Assembly: GCA_964524295.1 (NCBI GenBank)
Contig: CAZGCW010000043.1
Coordinates: 1 to 21,619 of the forward strand
DNA from: UBA9926 sp964524295
GTDB lineage: Bacteria > Pseudomonadota > Gammaproteobacteria > Pseudomonadales > Azotimanducaceae
Direction of reading: 5' to 3'
DNA: 21,619 bases
The notes beneath the pieces are model-generated. The model was not told the DNA's origin. It saw only the letters and a list, made by a program, of their open reading frames with translations, and did no database searches. The position numbers were made by a program, and so were the translations under genes. Shown in pieces: positions 1-7,589 of this stretch. The number at the start of each line of letters is the position of its first letter. Position 1 is the stretch's first letter.

Positions 1-306
1 AGTGGCGAGGTCTTTATCACCCAGTTTGAACCAGGTTTCCCCTCCCAACTGTTCCAGGGCAGCCAGGAACTGCCAGGTCTCTCCAGCTTGACCCCAGCCG
101 CTTTCCCGGTCAGCTACATTAGCCAGGGTATACATTACGGTATCCAAATCCGGACAAACACTTAAACCTAGGTGTTCAAAATCATCGCCTGTATTCGCCA
201 CTATGGTTAGCTTCTCAGGCGATAATTGTCGGGAAAGCCCCAGTGCCAGCTTAGCCCCACCAACACCACCGGTAATAGCTAAGCAACTTTTTGTGGCCGT
301 CGTCAT
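1..306 (-). CDS. cofD: 2-phospho-L-lactate transferase CofD, N-terminal part
   Basis: Only the first 102 codons are present; the rest lies beyond the left edge. The N-terminus carries the glycine-rich ITGGVGGAKLALGL segment, followed by VANTGDDFEHLGL and PDLDTVMYTLANV, which are hallmarks of CofD/FbiA. The enzyme transfers the phospho-lactyl group (or, in bacteria, a related phosphoenolpyruvate-derived group) from the activated guanylyl donor onto the deazaflavin Fo, a late step of coenzyme F420 synthesis in the cytoplasm. The ATG is preceded by a strong AGGGGGA ribosome site and lies 8 bases after the cofE stop, so it is almost certainly cotranscribed with cofE and npdG. Family assignment is secure; the exact donor used cannot be told. 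Confidence 0.93.
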   Translation of the reverse strand, partial: MTTATKSCLAITGGVGGAKLALGLSRQLSPEKLTIVANTGDDFEHLGLSVCPDLDTVMYTLANVADRESGWGQAGETWQFLAALEQLGGETWFKLGDKDLAT

Positions 307-314
307 GGTTCCCC

Positions 315-1094
315 CTACCTGAACATATCTAGCTGTTTAGGCCTCAGAAGTGGTTGAACGCCCTGTAATGCTGGATCTTCCGGGTCAACTGGGTGATAGC
401 CCCGGGCAATGACAACAGGCATCCTTTCAGTCGTCTGCCCCATTATCAATGATGCCGCTGCTGCCAGTTCGTCCGCTGCTGCAACCTGGGTTACCAATAA
501 TTCCCTACCATACAAATCTTCACCGCCGATGTAGTCCTCCAGAGCCGTAAAACCGGCCACCCCAATTGCCAGGCCTACCGTCCCCATGCGCCATGCCCGA
601 CCGACCGAATCGTTGATGATCACCCCGACATCGATACCATGTTTGGTTTTAACAGCACTACGCAAACAGCGTGCACTGGCATCCGGGTCAACAGGCAACA
701 ACAGTAACAGATCGTCACCCTCTACCCCTTCAACGTTGATATTGGACTGATCTATTCCTGCATTTGCCTGGACGAAACCCAGGTTTTGCTCAACAATAAG
801 TACTCCTGGACGTTTACGAACAATCTCATTCGATTCATCCAAAATGACCTGGACCTTCCTCGGATCCTTGTCTACTTCAAGTCCTAGTGCACGAGCTTCA
901 TCGGTTGGCTGTACGCATTTGAGATCAACATACCGATCTTCTGCTTTCGATACAATTTTCTGGGCTAACAAAATCACATCATTAGCCTGCAGGGATTCAT
1001 CAATACTCAGAAGCCCTGCATCGATGATCTCGAGAAGATCATCCCCCGGCTCTACCATAGGGAGATTAGGTACGCCCAATAGTGTCAGGTTCAT
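315..1094 (-). CDS. cofE: Coenzyme F420-0:L-glutamate ligase CofE
   Basis: This 259-residue protein adds glutamate residues to F420-0 in a GTP-dependent ligation, giving the polyglutamate tail of F420. Family segments are continuous along its length: VEPGDDLLEII near residue 15, ILLAQKIVSKAEDR near 42, KDPRKVQVILDES near 76, QANAGIDQSN near 109, PVDPDASARCLR near 135, and INDSVGRAWRMG near 160 followed by VAIGVAGF-type sequence. Its length matches stand-alone archaeal-type CofE; the C-terminal nitroreductase-like domain of actinobacterial FbiB is absent. The ATG overlaps the npdG stop as ATGA, implying translational coupling, and cofD follows 8 bases after the stop. Confidence 0.95.
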   Translation of the reverse strand: MNLTLLGVPNLPMVEPGDDLLEIIDAGLLSIDESLQANDVILLAQKIVSKAEDRYVDLKCVQPTDEARALGLEVDKDPRKVQVILDESNEIVRKRPGVLIVEQNLGFVQANAGIDQSNINVEGVEGDDLLLLLPVDPDASARCLRSAVKTKHGIDVGVIINDSVGRAWRMGTVGLAIGVAGFTALEDYIGGEDLYGRELLVTQVAAADELAAAASLIMGQTTERMPVVIARGYHPVDPEDPALQGVQPLLRPKQLDMFR

Positions 1095-1762
1095 ACAGAG
1101 CCTGACTCACCTGTTATCACGATGCCTGCGCCATTGATCTGGTGGTGTCGATTGATGGAAATCAGCACCGATGTCAGGGCCTCCGCAGCCGCCGCATTGG
1201 CAAGCGGCCCCGCATGCCAGCCCTTAAGGCCAAGCGCCTCCACCAAGTTTATGACTGTCTGGCGTGCCTCTCGCTTATTACCTGTCACCAGAACATCGCA
1301 GGCAATGGCGTCATCCTCCTGCAGATGCATCGCACCCACATTCTGGAAAGCAGATACCACATTGACGCTTTCTCCCAAATACTGCTGAGCCTGAACGGCT
1401 GCAGAACCCGCCTCCGGCAACTGCACCGTACCGACTTTCGGCGGCACCAATGGGACCGTAACATCAATTAACACTTTGCCATCTAACGCCTGTTTTACTG
1501 ACTCAAGTGTACTGAGCTGGTGTGCGAAGGGCACTGTCAAGACGACCACATCGGCTAGTAGCGCAGCGCTGATATTGTCATGGCCAGTCACATTGAGGTC
1601 CGGAAATTCAGCCAGAAGTTCGCTAGCAGCTGCAAGACCTTTATCCACCGTGCGAGAACCAATATGTATTCGGTATCCGGCTCTTGACCACTGTCTAGCC
1701 AAGCCTCCACCCAAATCCCCTGTACCACCCAAAATAGCAATAGCTTGTATCTTCTCTGTCAT
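1091..1762 (-). CDS. npdG: F420:NADPH oxidoreductase (Fno/NpdG type)
   Basis: The 223-residue protein should pass hydride between F420 and NADP(H) in the cytoplasm, keeping the F420H2 pool charged. It starts with the dinucleotide-binding turn AILGGTGDLGGGLA (about residues 8-21), then HIGSRTVDKG, where the Ser-Arg pair suits NADP phosphate. VVVLTVPFAHQ, IDVTVPLVPP and the C-terminal AEALTSVLISINRHH match the archaeal Fno layout. The open frame begins upstream at a TTG (1777); the ATG at 1762 is preferred because the nucleotide-binding strand follows at family-typical distance. Its stop overlaps the cofE start by four bases. A generic NADP-binding reductase is the alternative, but the cof genes make F420 use likely. 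Confidence 0.9.
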   Translation of the reverse strand: MTEKIQAIAILGGTGDLGGGLARQWSRAGYRIHIGSRTVDKGLAAASELLAEFPDLNVTGHDNISAALLADVVVLTVPFAHQLSTLESVKQALDGKVLIDVTVPLVPPKVGTVQLPEAGSAAVQAQQYLGESVNVVSAFQNVGAMHLQEDDAIACDVLVTGNKREARQTVINLVEALGLKGWHAGPLANAAAAEALTSVLISINRHHQINGAGIVITGESGSV

Positions 1763-1969
1763 ATCATCAATTTCCAATCATCAGTAACACCAAACCTAAC
1801 CCTTCTCTCCCTGCCCATGCCATTGAAGAGACTCAAACAAGCGCTGCATTATTCACCAAGTATCGTCCCGGAACAACCATCAAGGGAAAAGCACGAACGT
1901 TAACTTCCGCTAGAACTATACCAAAACACCTGTGCCCTGCCAGCACAAAATACAAGCCCATCCGCATCA

Positions 1970-2566
1970 CTAATCTGACGATTCCGCCAATTGATGTAAC
2001 AAGGTAATGCACTGAGACGCGAATAAAAGAGTCGGACCGAGTGAAACCACCTTGACGCCCTGCCTTTTCATCGAACTTAATGATTTCTTTGGCATAGGAA
2101 CATGATCCGAGAGAATGAATACGTCGTCAGACCCAAGATCGGCGGCTGTCGCCCTAACCCCCTTCCTGTCTAGCAAATAACAGTTATGTTCCCTGGCAAG
2201 ACGCTTTACCAGCCACTCAAAACTAATTGTTTCAACCACAATACCATTTCCAGCGACCACAGCCTGACCCTTAATCAGCTTTCCCGCTTGCTCTAGGGCG
2301 GTTGCGCAGGCTGTTAACAGTGCCTGTTCATGCAACCCCCCTAAATCTCCCATACTGGCCCCATCAATGAGCAACGTGCGTGAAAAATCCCTGCTATCCT
2401 CAAATACGAGATACAGCCGGGTATCCCGGCGGTGATCCTGGGCAATAAAAAGCGCATCAGTAATAATTCCGGCAATAAACTCAACATGCCGAGGGCTACC
2501 AATTGAAGCCATAAACCGTTTCGATTCGACAGGAGCGCTATGACAGCGGACGACAAAAGAAGGCAA
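1970..2566 (-). CDS. trmY: TrmY-like pseudouridine N1-methyltransferase (SPOUT)
   Basis: This 198-residue protein resembles TrmY (COG1901), the SPOUT enzyme that methylates N1 of pseudouridine 54 in archaeal tRNA using S-adenosylmethionine. Supporting segments are FVVRCHSAP at the N-terminus, IITDALFIAQDHRRDTRLYL near residue 34, DDVFILSDHVPMP near 148, and the knot-type cofactor loop VVSLGPTLLFASQCITLLHQL at about 173-193. Homologs occur in some gammaproteobacteria such as Vibrio, where the target is not established, since bacterial tRNA usually carries methyluridine at position 54. The TTG start is backed by an AAGGAG site. It lies about 200 bases upstream of npdG on the same strand, so cotranscription is possible but unproven. 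Confidence 0.85.
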   Translation of the reverse strand: MPSFVVRCHSAPVESKRFMASIGSPRHVEFIAGIITDALFIAQDHRRDTRLYLVFEDSRDFSRTLLIDGASMGDLGGLHEQALLTACATALEQAGKLIKGQAVVAGNGIVVETISFEWLVKRLAREHNCYLLDRKGVRATAADLGSDDVFILSDHVPMPKKSLSSMKRQGVKVVSLGPTLLFASQCITLLHQLAESSD

Positions 2567-2574
2567 AGGCGAGT

Positions 2575-2580
2575 CTCCTT
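2575..2580 (-). promoter_or_regulatory. Ribosome binding site fixing the TTG start of the TrmY-like gene
   Basis: On the minus strand AAGGAG sits 8 bases before the TTG at 2566. No ATG lies between them, and translation from the TTG gives the family-typical N-terminus MPSFVVRCHSAP. This supports a rare TTG start rather than an internal ATG. Confidence 0.75.
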
Positions 2581-2691
2581 CGGGGCAATAACACGTTATA
2601 GCATTATGGCCATTTCTCTATTAAACGAAAGACAAATATACAGTTACCCCGGTTTGACCCGCATTACCGTGAAATAAGTTATTATGCCTTA

Positions 2692-3978
2692 GTGAATTCT
2701 TCCCAGAAATACGCCAATAAAGCCGCCAACTACCATCTAAGCTGGTATAACCTCAGCAATGCGCTTTGGATGGGCAGTTTCAGCATTCAACAATTGCTGG
2801 TGATATGGATTCTTGTCGGTGTACTAGAGCAACCACCTGAAACTGTCGGGCTGGTGCAACTACTCATTGGTATACCAGGACTCGTATTCATGCTCTGGGG
2901 CGGTTTTATTGGCGATCGTGTGGATGGTAGAAAGCTTCTTATCCAAACGCACCTGCTCAGTGCAATTCCACCTTTGTGCTTGATCGTTGTTATTTCTTAC
3001 AACCAATTGGGACTGGTCAGTGTCATCTTGTTTGCGCTCGGCGCCAACCTTCTCAACAGTGCCTNNNNNNNNNNTAACTTTATTTTTAAAATTTAGAACT
3101 TCCCCATGGTTGCTCGATCAAAACTTCAATACGCAATTAGCCTCTCAACGGGTATAGGATCGGTAGCAACCATGATCGGTACCCGGGTGGCCGGTGAAAT
3201 CGAAACCATCGGTCTGGTCAATGTTCTGGCATTTCAGGCAGTCTTTTTTATCCTCGGTGCAGTGGCACTGCTCGGCCTGCCTAAATACCCTGTCATTGAA
3301 AAGCCCAGCGATACCGGCATGACTCCTGACAAGGATCAGAAACCGGCGTCAACGATGCTGATTACTATAAAAAACGGTCTGCTATATACCTGGCGCTTCA
3401 AGCTGGCAAGAGACCTGGTTGGTCTAAACTTTTTTTCCAGTTTCTTTAACGCCGGTGCCTGGATGGTCGCGATCCCATTTATCATTACTCGGGTGTACGA
3501 AGGCGATGCGCTACTATTAGCGAATATCACGGTCATCTTTTACTTTGGTTCTCTCATTGCCAATTTCGGGCTGCTTCGATATATGCCATTAGTCCGACCC
3601 GGTCGACTGTATCTAATTATGCAGTTAAGTCGAATATTTGTGCTCTTGCTGATCTGGGTCCAACCCCATATCAGCGTATTTTGGCTCGCCGCAGCCTATT
3701 GGGGATTTAACATGGGTGTCACAAACACCACATCACGCCTTATGGTGCAGGAAATTTCTCAACCCGAATATCGAGCTCGATTAATGTCTGTTTATACACT
3801 GGGCCTGATGAGTGCGATTCCAGTGGGTTCTCTTGTACTCGGTTTTGTAATCGGCCAGTTTGGCGCTCTAAATGCGCTGATCCCTGGCATGGTTTCATCC
3901 GTTATTATATTCTGGCTAGGCTATCGGTATACCTCAATATGGCATTATAAAAGCCCAACTGAGCCCCCAGAAAATTAA
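2692..3978 (+). CDS. Major facilitator superfamily transporter, interrupted by assembly gap
   Basis: A hydrophobic multi-pass inner-membrane transporter. The first part (GTG start at 2692) has several membrane spans and the loop GGFIGDRVDGRK, the MFS inter-helix motif between helices 2 and 3. The second part, readable from 3106, begins with MVARSKLQYAISLS, which corresponds to the family segment after helix 4 (typically LVPRxxLxNAIALN), and continues with about eight more spans and a hydrophilic central loop near 3300-3360. Both parts lie in the same frame. A run of ten Ns and 20-odd AT-rich bases ending in TAG separate them, so the apparent stop is probably an assembly artefact. It resembles enterobactin-exporter or DHA3-type permeases. 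Substrate unknown. Confidence 0.8.
3065..3074. other. Assembly gap of ten Ns inside a coding region
   Basis: Ten undetermined bases mark a scaffold join within the MFS gene. The 22 bases that follow are almost pure A/T and end in an in-frame TAG, then normal coding sequence resumes. The true missing sequence likely encodes about ten residues of the segment after transmembrane helix 4. Confidence 0.97.
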
Positions 3979-3982
3979 AGGT

Positions 3983-3998
3983 GTTAGTGCGCACTAAC
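3983..3998. repeat. Perfect 16-bp palindrome GTTAGTGC|GCACTAAC
   Basis: Eight-base arms with no loop, five bases after the MFS stop codon. No T-run follows, so it is not a standard intrinsic terminator. The perfect dyad fits a binding site for a homodimeric repressor, for example of the TetR class, but no regulator gene is present in the window. Confidence 0.6.
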
Positions 3999-4041
3999 TT
4001 GCAAGCGCCCATGATTTGTACATTTAAAGAGGGGATTAAGG

Positions 4042-4064
4042 TTTTCCACAAAATCTGTGGATAA
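4042..4064. promoter_or_regulatory. Inverted pair of DnaA-box matches
   Basis: TTTTCCACA (4042-4050) and TGTGGATAA (4056-4064, the reverse complement of the canonical TTATCCACA) fit the DnaA-box consensus TTWTNCACA and face each other across five bases. A weaker copy, TGGTGATAA, follows at 4069-4077 with two mismatches. An AT-rich stretch starts about 55 bases downstream. This could be a DnaA-binding site, or part of a replication origin; no dnaA, gidA or rpmH gene is nearby. Confidence 0.45.
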
Positions 4065-4132
4065 CTCTGGTGATAACTTCTCCAACAACCCCCATACCCC
4101 ACAAAAATCCTACAGGAGTGTAATTGATCAAT

Positions 4133-4153
4133 TTTTAACCAATTTGGTTAAAA
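4133..4153. repeat. Inverted repeat TTTTAACCAA / TTGGTTAAAA
   Basis: Ten-base perfect arms are separated by a single T. The dyad sits in AT-rich DNA about 520 bases before the hydrolase start. It could be an operator or a weak hairpin; no function can be assigned. Confidence 0.55.
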
Positions 4154-4222
4154 TTCAATTAAATCAACTAGTTAGGATATTCCTGTTAGCTGGAATTTGA
4201 ATCTATTCAGTTTAATTCAGAA

Positions 4223-4324
4223 ATTGGGGTCAGATGTGCATAACTTCATAAATATTTCACCAAATAGGCCAAATTTGACCCCAAAATAGGATCTTATGAC
4301 TGAGTTTCGACCACTGACCCCAAT
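4223..4324. repeat. 102-bp segment with 11-bp terminal inverted repeats (ATTGGGGTCAG)
   Basis: ATTGGGGTCAG at 4223-4233 is matched by its exact reverse complement CTGACCCCAAT at 4314-4324, and a third partial copy TGACCCCA lies at 4276-4283. GGGGTCAG-type inverted motifs are common in REP elements linked to REP-associated tyrosine transposases in gammaproteobacteria. No transposase and no clear target duplication are present here, so this is at most a small non-autonomous or remnant element. Confidence 0.4.
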
Positions 4325-4670
4325 CTATTTTCAAATAAGATGACTAAAATCATAGGATTACGATAACAATTATTGGAAATCACTTTTACAAAATTTTTAC
4401 CTCCAAATTATCATCCAAGCACTCCCTTGATCAAATCGGCTACGGCAATTACCCGGCAAGCCAAAATCGTACCAATCGATGCACTTTAGCTGTAAAAACA
4501 AGGTCAGTATTCGTAGCAATAAACTTTTACTTCAACCATGATCACGATATGATTGCGCCCGCTTTACATTGATAACCAGCCGTATTATCGCCTGTTGTTT
4601 TTATCAGAAGCAGACACCCACGCTAAACAGATATTACTTTCTTGTAGAAGCGCCAACTATCGAGTCAATA

Positions 4671-5552
4671 ATGTTTCACAACAATTCAGGACCTCTATCA
4701 CAGACGTATTATTCTCAACGGTTACGATTGCATTACCTGGACTGGGGCAATTCGACAAAGCCAAAAGTTCTGCTTGTTCACGGTATCCAGGATCACTGCC
4801 ACAACTGGGACTGGACATCTGAAATCCTGAAACAGGATTTTCATATCATTACGCCCGATCTGCGGGGTCACGGTGATTCCGAATGGAGTCGCGGATCCGC
4901 TTACAATCATCTAGATTATGTCTTCGACCTTGCCCAATTAGTGGATCAACGGGGTCTGTCTCCCTGCCACATCATTGGTCACTCAATGGGGGGAACGATT
5001 GCCAGTATCTTTGCCAGCCTATTCCCAGAGAAAACCCTAAGTTTGACCTCTGTTGAAGGCGTCGGAATTTATTGGCAGGATTCACGTCAGCCTGGAGCAC
5101 TGTCGGGTACGCTCAGGCAATGGGCAGAGACTACACGCCACCTTGCTGGCAGAATACCAAAGCGCTATCCTGATTTTTCCTCTGCCCTACAGCGACTGAT
5201 GACCTCGAATCCTCATCTATCTGAAAAACGAGCGCATCACCTGACCTCGCATGGTACCAATCAAAATGAAGATGGCACCTTTAGCTGGAAATTCGACAAC
5301 TATACTCATTCCCAGCCCTCAATGGGACTGGCAGCAAATGACCTAATCGAACTCTGGAATGGCATAAACTGTCCTAGTCTGCTGATGAATGCCAAACAGG
5401 GGTTTGAGCATCGAATCGGTCAGGATGGCACTGCGGACCACTTTAAAAACTTAACGACTTTGGATATAGATCAAGCAGGACACTGGCTTCACCATGACCA
5501 GTTTGATCAATTTATCTGCAACCTTAAATCCTTCTTGGCCAGTTCAACCTGA
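4671..5552 (+). CDS. Alpha/beta hydrolase
   Basis: A 293-residue alpha/beta-hydrolase-fold enzyme. KVLLVHGIQDHCHNW (about residues 26-40) holds the oxyanion-hole HG motif, then PDLRGHGDSEW. The nucleophile elbow GHSMGG places the catalytic serine at 105, and AGHWLHH near the end places the catalytic histidine at 271. The acidic residue was not assigned with certainty. The layout suits an epoxide hydrolase, esterase or meta-cleavage-product hydrolase. The open frame extends upstream to a TTG at 4569, but the added 34 residues resemble no family N-terminus, so the first ATG is preferred, although no good ribosome site is visible. No signal peptide. Next gene on the strand is the GST 108 bases on. 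Confidence 0.85.
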   Translation: MFHNNSGPLSQTYYSQRLRLHYLDWGNSTKPKVLLVHGIQDHCHNWDWTSEILKQDFHIITPDLRGHGDSEWSRGSAYNHLDYVFDLAQLVDQRGLSPCHIIGHSMGGTIASIFASLFPEKTLSLTSVEGVGIYWQDSRQPGALSGTLRQWAETTRHLAGRIPKRYPDFSSALQRLMTSNPHLSEKRAHHLTSHGTNQNEDGTFSWKFDNYTHSQPSMGLAANDLIELWNGINCPSLLMNAKQGFEHRIGQDGTADHFKNLTTLDIDQAGHWLHHDQFDQFICNLKSFLASST

Positions 5553-5660
5553 CCGGAACGGCTGGACCGCGGTCTCTCCTAGCATGCGAGCTTAACAACC
5601 AAAGGGGATACCCCTATACTTTCAGCTTGACCAAAACATTCCTCTATTTTGGAGTTATCT

Positions 5661-6344
5661 ATGATCGAACTCTACACTTCTGCCACCCCCAACGGTCACA
5701 AGGCATCAGTCACACTGGAAGAACTGGCAATCCCTTATCAGGTATTTCCAATCAATCTATCGGCGAATGATCAGAAAACTAGCGCATTTCTGGAAATGAA
5801 CCCAAATGGGCGAATTCCAGTCATCAAGGACAGAGAAAATGACGATCTAACCCTCTTCGAGTCAGGAGCCATCCTAATTTATCTAGCCGAAAAGACGGGT
5901 CAACTTCTTCCCCCTTCTGGACCCGCCCGATACGAAGTCATGCAGTGGCTGATGTTTCAGATGGCCGGAATAGGCCCCATGATGGGTCAAGCGAACGTTT
6001 TCTACCGATACTTCCCTGAGAAAATCCAGCCGGCAATCGACCGTTACCAGAACGAGTCCCGGCGACTATTTGAAGTGCTTGATCAAGGACTGAAGGACAA
6101 GGAGTGGCTAGCTGGAGAATACTCGATTGCAGATATTGCTAACTGGTGCTGGGTTAGAACCTATCGCTGGTCTGGTGTCTCCAGAGATGGTCTCGAGAAC
6201 CTGGACCGCTGGTTAGGACAAATGAAAGCGCGCCCAGCCTGCCAGAATGGCATCCAGATTCCTCAACCCGCGCCGACGCGAATACTGGAAGGAGATCAGC
6301 GCGCATCATTTGTTAAAGGCGCTCAATCAATACTACAACAATAG
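5661..6344 (+). CDS. yfcG: Glutathione S-transferase, YfcG-like (nu class)
   Basis: A 227-residue cytosolic GST. MIELYTSATPNGHKASVTLEE matches E. coli YfcG at the N-terminus, with Thr9 and Asn11 at the positions used to hold glutathione. NPNGRIPVI and LFESGAILIYLAEKTG complete the thioredoxin-like domain, with Glu-Ser contacting the glutamyl part. The helical domain has WLMFQMAGIGPMMGQ and YSIADIANWCWV. YfcG-type enzymes act as glutathione-dependent disulfide reductases rather than classical conjugating GSTs. TTGGAG at 5649 serves as ribosome site for the ATG at 5661. No thiol partner gene is adjacent. Confidence 0.88.
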   Translation: MIELYTSATPNGHKASVTLEELAIPYQVFPINLSANDQKTSAFLEMNPNGRIPVIKDRENDDLTLFESGAILIYLAEKTGQLLPPSGPARYEVMQWLMFQMAGIGPMMGQANVFYRYFPEKIQPAIDRYQNESRRLFEVLDQGLKDKEWLAGEYSIADIANWCWVRTYRWSGVSRDGLENLDRWLGQMKARPACQNGIQIPQPAPTRILEGDQRASFVKGAQSILQQ

Positions 6345-6524
6345 CAAACCACCCATTCCCCAGGGTTATCGATGCCTCTGCTCGCCATGGGACCCACTAG
6401 ACAAATATCTGCACCGCCTGCAAAATTCGGGTTTCTGCGCTTCGCTTATTTCTTTATATGCCCCGCTGAGTCGTGCGCATCCGAATTCGGGTCTGGGTCC
6501 TTTAGCCGTTCGAAAGTTACCGGC

Positions 6525-6548
6525 TAGGCCAATGCTTAGGCCAATGCT
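6525..6548. repeat. Two-copy 12-bp tandem duplication
   Basis: TAGGCCAATGCT occurs twice back to back (6525-6536 and 6537-6548) in the gap between the convergent GST and LLM oxidoreductase genes. Further left, AATTCGGGT occurs at about 6424 and 6484. No terminator-like stem with a T-run was seen. Confidence 0.7.
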
Positions 6549-6570
6549 GTAGTGCCAAAAAGCGGTCATG

Positions 6571-7470
6571 CTAAAAAATAGAAAACAGCTCCTCAAAGGC
6601 AACCATCTGTCCGCCGTTAGCCGATGACGGAACCAGAATCGGCGTTTTAATCCCAGCATCAAACCAGGCGTCGATACCGTCACGAACCTGTGTTGCAGTG
6701 CCAAATAGGGTTGTATCCGCCAACCATTTATCCGTTAGAAAGTGAGGGATGTCTTCAAAAGCCTTATCCTCTATTGCCCTTTCTATACCTTCCATCTCTT
6801 CAACATAGCCCGCTTCTTTCCAATAATTTCGATAGTTCGGTAGCATGGCATAAGAACTCAATGTCCTTCTGTTCACTGCCATGGCCGCATCGATATCGTC
6901 GTTAACACAGGTAGGGATCATATCGCCAATAAAGAAATCACTGCTTCGGGTTGACTCTGATAAAACCGACAGAGACCTCGCCATATGGGAACGAGCCCCA
7001 TTGGCGAATACCATACCGCCGGCGATTTCTTCAGCTAAAGCAATCATTTTTTGTCTTAATGTAGCCAGGACTATCGGCGGCAGTTCACCCGCCCTGGGGA
7101 CCTCTTTCAACTGAGCCACGAATTCTCGTGTATCTGATAAAGGCTTTCCACCATCCAGTCCACGCTGTTTCAAGGCGGGTGCATGGCTTACGCCTATACC
7201 AAATTTAAATCGACCGCCTGAAACCTCATGTAGATAAGAAACTGTACTTGCAAAATCAACGAGTTGCCTGAAGTAAATAGGCATGATACTGGTGCCAAAC
7301 TCAATTTCATGGGTCGCGTGAGCAAGTGATTGGCAAAGCGCTAGAGAATCACCCAGGCTGGGCCCAAATATACCCGAAAACCCTCTCTTCTCAATTTCCT
7401 GTGCTAATGCAATCGTTGCAAGGCGCCTGCCAGGAACGGCGGCTAAACTTAGCGCTGGCATTCTGATCAT
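6571..7470 (-). CDS. LLM-class oxidoreductase, probably F420-dependent
   Basis: A 299-residue TIM-barrel protein of the luciferase-like monooxygenase class. Family features are EIEKRGFSGIFGPSLGDSLAL near residue 25, IEFGTSIMPIYFR near 56, HEVSGGRFKFGIGVSHAP near 81, and the C-terminal LFGTATQVRDGIDAWFDAGI, which is the usual closing segment. Members use either FMN or F420; the F420 synthesis and recycling genes in this window favour F420. The substrate is unknown; relatives reduce or oxidise ketones, alcohols and enones. An AAGGA site lies just before the ATG. The globin-like gene is 119 bases upstream on the same strand and might share its transcript. Confidence 0.85.
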   Translation of the reverse strand: MIRMPALSLAAVPGRRLATIALAQEIEKRGFSGIFGPSLGDSLALCQSLAHATHEIEFGTSIMPIYFRQLVDFASTVSYLHEVSGGRFKFGIGVSHAPALKQRGLDGGKPLSDTREFVAQLKEVPRAGELPPIVLATLRQKMIALAEEIAGGMVFANGARSHMARSLSVLSESTRSSDFFIGDMIPTCVNDDIDAAMAVNRRTLSSYAMLPNYRNYWKEAGYVEEMEGIERAIEDKAFEDIPHFLTDKWLADTTLFGTATQVRDGIDAWFDAGIKTPILVPSSANGGQMVAFEELFSIF

Positions 7471-7589
7471 AAATATTCCTTATTTGCTTTAACGAATCCA
7501 TCTGGACGAAATTATCGGATGCCGATCCAAGGCTGCACCAATCTGCTTTCTACTGCAACACCCCAATATCTGTAGGGACAGGAAAAACA

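Larger units (their letters stand above)
3979..4670. other. Long non-coding region, AT-rich, with several repeats and DnaA-box matches
   Basis: About 690 bases with no convincing gene on either strand; open frames here are short and lack family resemblance. It holds a perfect 16-bp palindrome just after the MFS stop, an inverted pair of DnaA-box matches, a 10-bp-arm inverted repeat, and a segment bounded by 11-bp inverted repeats. From about 4120 to 4420 the DNA is strongly AT-rich. The promoter of the downstream hydrolase must also lie here, but no clear -35/-10 pair was assigned. Confidence 0.7.

Noticed and set aside
2692..3978. Two separate membrane-protein genes
   Set aside because: The halves are in the same frame, complement each other as one 12-span transporter, and are separated by an N gap.
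5565..5574. 10-bp palindrome GACCGCGGTC between hydrolase and GST
   Set aside because: Too short to separate from chance, with no T-run to make it a terminator.
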